Shown here: positions 26,306-36,100 of the stretch, piece after piece
Position numbering within the stretch: the stretch's first letter is position 1
How the letters are laid out: every line of letters starts with the position of its first letter
From: Salarias fasciatus
Taxonomy: Eukaryota > Chordata > Actinopteri > Blenniiformes > Blenniidae
DNA: 64,000 nt
Assembly (NCBI RefSeq): GCF_902148845.1
Contig: NC_043755.1
Coordinates: 13,882,896 to 13,946,895, forward strand
Direction: 5' to 3'
Position numbers and translations under genes: made by a program
The notes under the pieces: generated by a model
What the model was told of the DNA's origin: nothing
The model's input: the letters and a program-made list of their open reading frames with translations, nothing else
Databases searched by the model: none

Positions 26306-27007
26306 ATGCTGAACCACCCCGCCGCCCTGCTGCTGGCTGTGGGCGCGCTGGCCGCGCTCCCCCCGCCGTGCCGGGGCTGGAGCGATGAGGACCTCCTCCT
26401 GCCGCCCGTCAACTCCTCCAACAGGTTCCTGGCGAACCTGGAGGTGGACGTGCGCTTCTCCAAGCGGTCCGTGGAGGAGAGCGAGGCGTCGGCCGACGCG
26501 TCCCCCCTGCAGAGCCTGTCCCAGTGCAACGTGAGCGTGCAGCGGCTGCTGCCCACCTCGCTGGTCGCGCGCTGGGACAGCAGCTTCGGCTTCCAGTGCG
26601 ACGTGCTCATCTACACCACCAACAACCACGGCAGGGCTTTCTTCTCCGCGTCCTTTAACCGGGCGATCTCCCCGGTCGTCATCGAGCACCTGGGGGTCAC
26701 CGGGGGTCAGCAGGAGCTGCGGCTGTGCGTGGGCTGCGGGATGTCCCGCTACCGGAGGTTCGGCCAGGGCCGGGCCAGGGGCCAGCAGGCCGGGGACCAG
26801 GTCACTTTCTGCTGCGTGGATTTCAGCCTGGACGAGCTGAAGGGGGACAAAAGTTGGAGGCTGAACAGGAAGCCCATCGAGTCGACCCTCGTGGCTTGCT
26901 TCATGACTCTGGTCATCATCGTGTGGAGCGTTGCTGCTCTCATATGGCCGGTGCCCATCATTGCAGGGTTCCTGCCCAACGGCATGGAGCAGAGGAGACC
27001 GAGATAA
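26306..27007 (+). CDS. tmem158: Transmembrane protein 158 (Ras-induced senescence 1), single exon
   Basis: The 233-residue product matches human TMEM158 (RIS1), a membrane protein raised during Ras-induced senescence. I chose the ATG at 26306 because it opens directly into a signal peptide (MLNHPAALLLAVGALAALPP). Upstream in-frame codons back to 26177 look like 5' UTR. Conserved landmarks are CNVSVQRLLPTSLVARW, GFQCDVLIYTTNNHGRAFF and RLCVGCG. Near the C-terminus are WRLNRKPIESTLVACFMTL and one membrane segment ending WPVPIIAGFLPNGMEQRR, almost identical to human. Human TMEM158 continues with a long Ala/Thr-rich tail that is absent here; the fish protein stops two residues after that block. 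The gene is GC-rich and intronless, and sits between lars2 and cdcp1 as in human. Confidence 0.96.
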   Translation: MLNHPAALLLAVGALAALPPPCRGWSDEDLLLPPVNSSNRFLANLEVDVRFSKRSVEESEASADASPLQSLSQCNVSVQRLLPTSLVARWDSSFGFQCDVLIYTTNNHGRAFFSASFNRAISPVVIEHLGVTGGQQELRLCVGCGMSRYRRFGQGRARGQQAGDQVTFCCVDFSLDELKGDKSWRLNRKPIESTLVACFMTLVIIVWSVAALIWPVPIIAGFLPNGMEQRRPR

Positions 27008-27588
27008 CTGAAATAATCAACCTAATAATTATAGCCTGTGCTGCCTATACTATAATTGTAGCCATTCAACTGTTCTCATGAATGATTGTGGAGGTTTTGG
27101 GGAAACTTTTTGATCAAATGACTCAGTTTTGGATGTTCTTTGACTCTTAGACCTCCTCTTCTTTAGGACAACCAAGGTAAAGTATGAAGGATTATTATCA
27201 TCATACTAGCCAATAGTACTCTATATTCTGGGACCAACACCAATGTGTTTTGTATACCCTTGTAGGCCTTCCTATTAGTAAGCGTAGACTGTGCAAACCT
27301 TTCTCTTTAAAACAGTGTTTGTATAGTTTTTAATCTTTCTAGAAAGTCTCTTGCCTTATCTCATGTGTAGGACTTTTGCACTGACAGCTGGACTTTAAGG
27401 TGTGCCGTCTCATATATAGTCATGCTCTGCAGAGGTACATGTAATAGTTTTTTTCCAATTATTTCTGAACAATAGATGTTGTTTTTTGACTGAAATTGAG
27501 CAAGTTTCAATACTTATATTGTTAGATTTCTATTGTCAAGCTCAATATATGTGTTTATTTGTAATCATGTTTTGACGGTTTCAATGAA

Positions 27589-27594
27589 AATAAA
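27589..27594 (+). terminator. Polyadenylation signal of tmem158
   Basis: An AATAAA hexamer about 580 nt after the stop codon is the first canonical signal on the plus strand, giving a short, AT-rich 3' UTR. Confidence 0.7.
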
Positions 27595-27599
27595 ACTGA

Positions 27600-29640
27600 C
27601 TAGACTGGAGCCCATCAGAGTCTTTCTGATATGTTCTTTGTAACCTTTGACTTCAGATTTACTGAAGACTGAAAGCCATGAGAGTCTCATGGAATCAGTT
27701 GCAGGGACACAGCATTGTCATCAAGCAAAATAAGAAGTGATCAAATTATAATTGACAACATATTCCTCAAATTATTCGGCACTTGAATTTGTCAAATATA
27801 AAGAAAAGCCTCAATTCAACATACAGAGGTGAAACAGACAGCTGGGAAAGGCTCACATCACTGTGTTTGAAGGATAAAGTCAGTATGGATGGATGGATGG
27901 ATGGAAAATCTGTATTAGTAAAGATAAATAAACCTGAGGTCAATCTGGATAAAGAAGTAGCAGAGCACGTAGAGCAACCAGAGGTTTTTTTAAGCTTGGT
28001 TTGCGCCTGGAGCTGACTGACCACTTTTGTTTTCAGCAAGCTTCAAAATTCAACTGTGGTCAAAAAGTACGCTGAAGAATGTTTATTTGTACTTACAGTA
28101 GTATATCAAACCGTTTTACTGACCATCACAGACACTTACAGTAACATCCTCCAGACTTTTATAACATAGTGGTAAGTTTCATGTTCGCTGTGAAGTGATT
28201 TTTTCCCCCTGAATCAAGTACATTATTTTGTGGAGGTAAATGAAAATATATCAAAAATCTATCAAAGACAAGGAGAGCTCACAACCCTGTCAGTGTGTGT
28301 AATATTGGTAAAAAAAAAATTAATGAATAATACAACCTGGAGAGAAAGTTTGACGTGTTAAACTGGAGTTTCATATCAGTGTCTGACTGCATGTTCTGGC
28401 TCAGCTGTTTAAAGTTTGTCATTTTAGATAACAAAACAGTGGTAAATCAACTCTGACCATGACGAATTGCTTCACGTTTCCTATGTACTGTACCCAACAA
28501 CTCTTTCAGTATAAATGTTTAGTTTGCAACAAAAATAGAAATTAATTTATTAGAGTTATTTCAGCAGTCTATGAATTAAGTAATTTGTGAGAATGGTTCT
28601 GTCAGGTGCTTCTGACTGATGGATGTGTGAATAATTGATCCTTATAGGGGGTTAGGGTTCAGGGACATTCCATCTATGGAACTGAAAAATACACAAGATG
28701 GTTAGTTTGCCCAATTGTAAACCTATAAATGATGGAGATGTTGCAATTATTGTGTGCTAATCTGTTTTACTTTCGACAACCTAATCAACATTTCAAAACT
28801 GTACAAAGTGATTTGCTGATCTTTTTTTAAAGGTTTTTTGAATACCACTCATTTTTGTTATTTGACCAATAATAGCCTGAATTTACTTTAGTGCACTGAG
28901 ATCATTTTGGTTACACAGGTGCAAGAATACAATGAAAATGTTAATTTTCTATCATTCATTTCAAAACAGTGAATCCTTCATGTAATTTCCATTTATTGCA
29001 TATAATTAAAAATTATTTCTCGGTTTTATTTGTTTATTTGTTTTATTCTTAACTCACAAGTGATGAAACATCATAATGTCTCTCAAAATATTTTTTTATT
29101 GAATCCCATTCGTTTTCTTATTTTGTAACGGAGCCTATAATAAACCACAATTAAATTTCAAAGATCATTTAACGTTTTTAGTTGATATCCTTAGAGTGCA
29201 ATGAGTGTTTTGTGATTGAATTGAATATTTGTCAGTTATATATGAAACCCCCTTTGGCTTCTTTTCAATAAATCTTCACATAACCTCCCATATCTTTAAA
29301 ATTAAATAAATACATACTTGGATGTGCGGAGCCTTCTTTTTTTTTAAAGTGCCTGGGAGCCTCGCAGCATCCATGCGTAAAAGGCGCACGGACGGACGCA
29401 CACCGCACCTACCAAAATGGCTGTCCTGGCCACGCCTTTGTTTTACCTAGGTTAGAGAGAAGCCCTGTTGACACACTCTCACATCAGGAAGTGGACGAGT
29501 TGTGACTCAACACCTACGAGCTGAGCTTCACGTAGCAGGGGAGAAAAATGTGGCGCACAGGGATCCCAGCTCCGGAGACGGAAGACGCGCAGTGCTTGCT
29601 CTGATTCGTCCCAGGATTGAAGTTTGTGTCCTACAATATA
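27600..29640. other. Spacer between tmem158 and cdcp1
   Basis: The first 1.7 kb is AT-rich with no gene or recognised repeat apart from a short GGAT run near 27890. From about 29330 composition rises and includes CAAAATGGCT and an ATATAAG at about 29635, just before the cdcp1 start. This end probably holds the cdcp1 promoter. Confidence 0.5.
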
Positions 29641-29647
29641 AGACAGC

Positions 29648-32600
29648 ATGTCCTCCCCGGCAGGTAGAATCTCCCTACAGGGTTTTCTTCTTGTACTCAT
29701 CGTATCCACTGTTTCAGGTGAGTGAGAGTTTAATTATTAACCAGCGGTGAAGATTCACCGAGAAATGGTCGAGAGGAGATGGTGACGCTCCAGTTTAATA
29801 CTGGAAATGATTGACATTCAGATTACAGAGACACTGTAGCACTTTTACTTGTTTAAATGCATTTTTCAAAACTGTTCCCTGCAAGTGTGTATAAATGTAC
29901 CTGTAAAGCAAGGTCAGAAGAGGCAGTGTTGAGTTTTTGACTGTTTTCCTGCCAGGTAGTGCATGCTGTGTCATGTGATAGATGATAGGCTGTGTCTGTT
30001 TTGTTCACTTATTTATAGACGGACATATCTCAGAGTGAACCAGGTTATCTGGGATAACAATCAACCGAGTGAACCAGAGCATTAAGGTGCTGCTGTGTGG
30101 GAACATGTCTCCCTGTTTGCTCAGCGGCAGCCTGCTTAGTCAGAGAGGGAGTAAAGCCAAGCCGGTGGTGGACTCATCCCTCAACACACTTAGTCACAAT
30201 AAGGTTTTTTCAGCTGTTAATACAACCACAAAGTTAGTAATAAGATATATGTGTTCCCTTTAGTCTCATCCAGAAGATGATTTGATAATGAGTGTGTTTA
30301 TCCCCTGTCTTCATGCCGGATTATGACTGTGACTGTGCTTTTTTTTCCAGGAGGACCCAAGTTCACCGTTTCTCCGGGCCATGGCACCGTCCTCACCTTC
30401 AGCAACAGTCAGGGCAAAGGATGCCAGGTGTGCACTGGATCGGGACGCTCACGGAGATGCAGCGTGTCTCTGTCATTAAAGGACAACACTCTGGTGGAGT
30501 TCGACTGCACAAGGCCTCAAGATGTTTTTACCGTGGAAGTTGTGCAAAATATTGGTAAGTGTTTAAGATAGCATTTTAACCTCAGTGAATGTTGTGGTGC
30601 AGTGGACTTTTTTATGCTTATGGTCTACAAGTCATAGTCCAGATTATGGATAAAAAATGATGCTGCCTCTATTTTTGTGTGTGCAGTTTCTCATGCAGGT
30701 TTAATTATTCTTTCCTAAAGGGTTCACATGAAACATTTGGCGTGCTGAGAACCACAAGTTGAACAAAATTTAGCCAAAAAGTAATAGATTTCTTAATGAA
30801 GAGAATGTCTCACATGTTTAAAATAGGGCTGGGCACGTTAACGCGTTAATAACGCGTTAACGCACTGCTTCCTTAACGCCGACAAATATTTTCATCAGGC
30901 GTTAACGCCCCCCACGCCGCCACCCCACGCCCCCCTCCCCAACACACACATTGTGCTCCAGCTGAGCTTCAAAAACGCACACACATCTGCTGCGCTTTCT
31001 GCGCTGAAACACGGACCAGTCCTGATTATTTGCCATAATGAACTCAGCCGAATTATCAGAACAATCACGAGGAAAAGGCTGGTTTGAGACACAAACTGAA
31101 ATGAGGAGCGCAAATATGACAAAAACGAAAGTGAAACTTAAATCGCGTCTTTTGCCGGCAGATAGTTTTCGGCCTGCTGGGCAGTCTTCAGGCGCTGAAA
31201 ACACGCAAAAATAAAGTCAGTTTCCCTTCAACACACAATCTGTCTTAACGAGGCACAATTCGGCTTGACTGAATTTCTCTTTCTGAAGGTCAGAAACAGA
31301 ATGAAGTTTGAGGAAGTGTGTGCTCATAAAAAAATTAGTTTTTCCTCTGCTCTGCTCTGCTCTTGCTGGTGTGTGTGGGTGTGTGTGTGTTGGGGGGGGC
31401 AATCTTGGTAAAGACTTAGTATTTTACATTTTTATGTTACTACAAATCATATTTGATGAATCGTAAAATTATTATTGTTAAATTATGCTATTTGCAAAAT
31501 TCTTGCAAAAAAACAAGGTCTCTGTCCCCGACTGGGGGCAGGATGATCATTAGAGTACTTCTGAAGTCATTATTGTTTTATGTGCGTAATGCAATTAATC
31601 GCGATTAATCGCAGAAAAACTATGCGATTAATCGCAATTAAGAAATTTAATCATTGCCCAGCACTAGTTTAAAAGAATAAATACATCCAGTGTTATTGCT
31701 CTGCATCTCTACTCTTCATCTTTTATCTGGATATTGTTTGAACACATCTGAGATCTTCTGCAGACGCCGATGCACAGCTTTACCTTTCAGTGCCTAGATG
31801 TCCACGTCAGTCTTTTCTTTTTCCATTCAATCAGTGGATGTTGGTACTGGTATACAACATGGTGAAAATGGGTAAAGAGGTGCTACAAGTGCAAACAATA
31901 TACACAAAGAAAAGTAAAGCTATTAAAAAGGAGAAAGTAGTGGTATTGAATGCAAAGTGCTGCATGTTGCTCATAGCCTGTACAATGTCCATATTACTGT
32001 TAAAATGAAATCCCTGTCATCCTTTTTTTTCCCAGAATGCACTGCGAAGACGTGCAGTGGCCACATCGTCCCGACAGACTCCGGCTCCCTGCCCTTCTTG
32101 GACTTTACCCGCAGGTTTATCTGGAATCTGAAGGCTTCAGCACCAAAAGCTCTGAGAATGGACTTTACCGACGGAGGGCTGAGACAGATTGCTCCGTCTG
32201 AGAGATGTCCAGACGGCCACATGTACACCCTGCAGGTTATTCAGACCACAGGGACCGTGGCCGTGGGGAAATACTGCAGACTGGGCTCCATCACCAGCGC
32301 TCAGATACTGAATCAGGGGAGACTTACTCTGGAAATCCCAGCAAGACAAATGCTGCAAAGTAGCCAGTTCGACGTGTCTGTAGGAGAAGAAATCAAATGT
32401 AAGTTAGCTTCGTCGTTTTACCTGCCTGACAGCTTCTCTCATGTGTGTCTTTCTGAGTCAGAGTCTCATTTCATGTCCTCCCTCTCAGCTCTGGCCAGAG
32501 TTTCTCTCATGTTACCGAAAGGAACCTCGTCGTCGGAGCTGCTCTCGCCAAACTATCCGGACACTTTTCCCGACGACGACGTGATGGAGTGGTACTTTCA

Positions 32601-35600
32601 GGTGCCGCCGAAGCACAAGACGGCCGTTCAGTTCCTCAATCTGACACAGCCTCAGTGTCTGAAGAAGGAAGCGGCCGTGGAGTACCACAGCAAAGGAAGG
32701 GGGGCGCTGGTCCTGGGCCTGACGGACGCCCAGCCGGCCCAGACTGAGGGGGACTTCTCTCTGACGCTGAGGAACTGCGAGATGGACCGAACACGCTCCG
32801 GTTCTCCTGGACTGTCTCTAAACATCAGGGTGTCTGCCAAAAGTACAAGTTCAACAGGTTTGTACGTTGTTGGGTTTGGCTTCATCGCAGCATTCTTCAT
32901 AATAACTGCCTTCTGATTGGTTATTCCTCTAAACATTTGTCAGATATTCATTGGATTTCTGATCGTAACATAGATGAAAAACATCATACAACAACATAAC
33001 CATGCCTTTAAAAAGGTTAAGTTTTTCTTCCAATCAACTAAATCAAACAGTGTAATTTGTATATCATAACCAGAAACTAAATGTTTCTATAGGTATAATA
33101 TTAGATTTTACATCATAGAAATGAAAAATACTGTCTCAAAATATTACACTGGATGGTTTAACAAGATTACGTATCATAAATACATTTTTAAACTTTAATA
33201 GAACACGAGTGTTAAAATAAATGACAGAGCACTTAGATTTTCAGTGAAGCTACGATATTATGACATTTATACAAAGGTGCTCATGTGATGCTTTGTGGTT
33301 ACTCTCATCCCAGAACCTGAAACGCACCAAATATTTTTGGATCTAATTTTTTTCCGAAGCTTTATTGTTTGGACTCTTTCATTCCTCCCTCATTTGTTTA
33401 GTTTCCAGATTTTAGTGGGTGGCAGCATATTCCTGCCAATAAGCTCTAAAATCCCACTGATCTTCACTGAGACGCACAAGTCATTAACTCAGTGTGAGTT
33501 TGTTTTTTTTAGTAACTTTGCCTCAGCTTCGTTGCTCGGAGAGGAGCTGGATACCTGTATTTCTACAAAAAGAAAGTGAATGTTGGGCGTTAAGTAATCA
33601 TAGTATTAGTAATTCTAAACAAAAGCTCATCCATCCACTTAACAACATAAACATTCCTGTTTTTTGTGTTTCACAACTGTTTGTTTATTTAACTTCTGTA
33701 TTTAAAAAAAGATGCACAAAATTCCTTCCTGAAAATGATCTACAAGTCTTTGGAACATCATTTTTTTAAATAGATATTATAAAATGAAAAGCCGACCATT
33801 TCAGAGGTTAAAACTTTAAACATTTCCTGTCTGATGGGCCCGTTTTAAAACCTTGTTGATAAAGAGTGATGCCACTTCAACATGTCCTGACGCGCATGTT
33901 TCTGATTTGGCTTTTTGTCAATTCCTGCCACAAGCGTAGCGTTTCGCAAGTCAGGAGCACAGTCAAAGATTCCCCGTTTTTTGACGTTGCAAGTGAGTAA
34001 TGGCGAAGAGGAGCGTGGGTTGTGTGTGTCCGAGCCCCCGGGTGACGGGGAGCTCTGAGATTGCCTCACGTCTGACTCACCAACGACGACGGCGTAACCC
34101 ACACAGCTGAAACTGCACGTGCGTCCCCGTCCTGAGAAACTGAGTGAACCGGTGGTTTGTGGCGTTCTGCTCCCTCCCAGTGATGTGCAAAGTGGACGCC
34201 GGCAGGCTGGGAGACCTTTCCCTCCACATCCACAGAGTGAGGCCGGCCTCCGACTGCGTGATGAAGATAAACTCTGCGGCGAAGGACAAGATCACCGTCA
34301 CCTCAAACAGCGCGCTGACTTTCCAAGACTGCCTTCCAGACGATGTGAACGTCACGGCCACAAGAGTCATAGGTCAGAGGAATCAGCCAACTACATTTCC
34401 AGTTATCACTTCTTCACATAATTTCCTGAAAAACGTCTCCTTGTCTATTTTCTTATCAGGGTGCAGTGACCTAAAAGACTGCCCCAAGGCTCCAGTCGCT
34501 CTGCTGGTGCCCCTGCTGCCCTCCTGCCTCCCCGCCCCCCTCAGCAGCGTCACCTGGACCCTCCGTCCGCCGCAGCAGGGCACCGTTCAGCTCTCCTCCC
34601 CCGCCGGACCCCTCAAGCAGTCCCTCCCCGGTCAGGTATGCAACGACAGCATCCTCTTCAAAGTGGACGAGGAAGGCGGAGGCACCGTCGGGCATTTCTG
34701 CCCTCGGGGAGCCATCCAGAAAATCCAGGTCCACACCAACGTGTCCGTGACGTGGTTGTCCAACATGGGGGCCCGGATACAGAGAAGCTACTTCAAATAT
34801 GTGCTGAACGCCAGTTTTGAAAAGGAAATAACAGGTAACACACAGCTTGACCTCAATCAAACAAATGAATGTATTTCTCAGAACGATAAGCATTTTTGTT
34901 TCATGCTTCTCTTCAGAAAGGTACATCTTCACCGTCTCTCCGATGAAGGACAGCCCGGTGCTGCTCGCCTCTCCCGGCTGGCCGGTGGGAATGGAGCCTT
35001 ACTCCACCGTCTCCTGGATCGTCTCCGTTCCACCGAAGATGGAGGCCATCCTCATGTTTGCCAACCTCAGCCAGCCCAAGTGCAGCAACCGCCACACCAA
35101 CATCAGGGTGCAGAGGTTCGGCAGTCCCGAGGAGGACTACAGCCGCCGGGAGGACGAGGAGGCCGAGATGGAGATCAGCGTCCCCGAGAGCTTCTACCTC
35201 AACATGTCCAACTGCAAGCCCGAAAGAGGAGACTTCAGCGTGATCACCAAGATCACCCTGCAGAAGGCCCGGAGTAAGAGCAGCTTTTATTTAAGTGTAA
35301 TGGGATGAGAGAGAGGGATAATTTCTCATGTCTTCATGTTTCAATTTGATATCAGTTACAGATTAAAACATCTGTTCATATCAGTCAGTGTTTCACAGAG
35401 AGGTGTTAAAAAGTGGTGTTTGTTGTTAATTCCTTCTCCAGACCGTCTCCTCACCATCATCCTGAGTGTTGTGGCTGCTCTGCTCGTCATATTTGCCGTG
35501 GTGCTGGCGGTGGTCTGTGTGGTGGTGAGGTGCGTCTTCAATCCTTCATTCTATTTTGAGAAGTTTCTTTTTAAATTGCTCTATTTTGTTTTTCTTTACC

Positions 35601-36100
35601 ACATGACAAATGTTTAGCTTACCCCTTTAAACTTTCACGTTCTCCTCGCAAACAGGAAGAAGAAGAAAAAGCTTGATCATCAAGTGTCGGTCTACAACCC
35701 AAACGGCACCAGCTTCCTGCCGGGGCCGAACGGACGCCCCAAGTCGGACGACGAGAGCGAGTACCACGTGTACGCCTCCATCGAGGACACCCTGGTTTAC
35801 ACACACCTGCTGAAGAAAGGCGCGGAGATCGGCGTCTACGGGGACTTCGACACGTACCGGCCCTTCCCGGGACACTCGGACTCTCAGAAGCCGCCGGTGT
35901 CTACAAACGCCGACGGCGTGGAGGTGGACACCTACCGGCCGTTCAGACCCCCGTCTCAGCAGGGGCCCCCTCTTCCCAACAGGCCCCCCAGCCACGTTCA
36001 GTCCCTGGTCGACAATGAGCTCTACCACGAACGGAATCGGACCGAGGAGGGGAACTCTCCACACCTGGGGCGGCGGATGGAGCCAGAGGGAGGAAACTGA
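29648..36100 (+). CDS. cdcp1: CUB domain-containing protein 1 (9 coding exons)
   Basis: This cell-surface glycoprotein is phosphorylated by Src-family kinases and recruits PKC-delta. Exons: 29648-29717, 30351-30554, 32036-32398, 32489-32857, 34181-34372, 34460-34834, 34917-35273, 35442-35529 and 35656-36100, giving 820 residues (human 836). The first exon is a signal peptide (FLLVLIVSTVSG). Extracellular exons show paired cysteines and CUB-like landmarks such as RCPDGHMYTLQV, SPNYPDTFPDDDVMEWYF and SPGWPVGMEPYSTVSWIVSV. Exon 8 is the membrane segment (ILSVVAALLVIFAVVLAVVCVVV), followed by RKKKKK. The tail carries EYHVYASIEDTLVYTHLL, matching the human region around Tyr734 and Tyr743. It also has two DTYRPF motifs where human has one (Tyr762). 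Most junctions are phase 1, typical of secreted-module genes. Synteny with tmem158 and clec3b supports orthology. Confidence 0.95.
30824..31666. mobile_element. 843-bp hAT-type non-autonomous element in cdcp1 intron 2
   Basis: Both sides carry a perfect 8-bp target-site duplication GTTTAAAA (30816-30823 and 31667-31674), the size expected of hAT transposons. Termini are inverted: TAGGGCTGGGCA on the left and the complement TAGTGCTGGGCA on the right, 11 of 12 matching. Just inside the left end are repeated TTAACGCG units. Just inside the right end are repeated ATTAATCGC units. Neither strand holds a transposase. The preserved duplication suggests a fairly young insertion. Confidence 0.9.
32858..32916 (+). 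other. In-frame read-through of cdcp1 exon 4 encoding a hydrophobic tail
   Basis: If the exon 4 donor at 32858 is not used, the frame continues for 19 residues (GLYVVGFGFIAAFFIITAF) and stops at 32914-32916. The segment follows KSTSST, a small-residue stretch. The first plus-strand AATAAA after it is at 33216-33221. This would be an alternative 3' end giving a protein with two thirds of the ectodomain missing and a membrane-anchoring tail. No transcript evidence is available. Confidence 0.35.
33216..33221 (+). terminator. Possible intronic polyadenylation signal in cdcp1
   Basis: AATAAA lies 300 nt after the read-through stop in intron 4, in AT-rich sequence. It could end a short cdcp1 transcript; equally it may be a chance hexamer. 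Confidence 0.3.

Noticed and set aside
26215-26689. Long open frames antisense to tmem158 (131 and 152 codons)
   Set aside because: They are GC-rich shadows of the conserved sense protein, with no domain or sensible composition.
26725-27081. 118-codon frame overlapping the end of tmem158
   Set aside because: Same strand but out of frame with the conserved protein, with a composition set by the underlying codons; no homology recognised.
30895-31204. Open frames of 75-100 codons inside the hAT element
   Set aside because: They do not resemble hAT transposase and end within the element's simple-sequence parts; the element is non-autonomous.
34144-35277. A single 377-codon exon for cdcp1
   Set aside because: It reads through introns 5 and 6, and its last part is in a different frame from the conserved exon 7. 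Splicing at AG/GT sites restores the CUB-like sequence.
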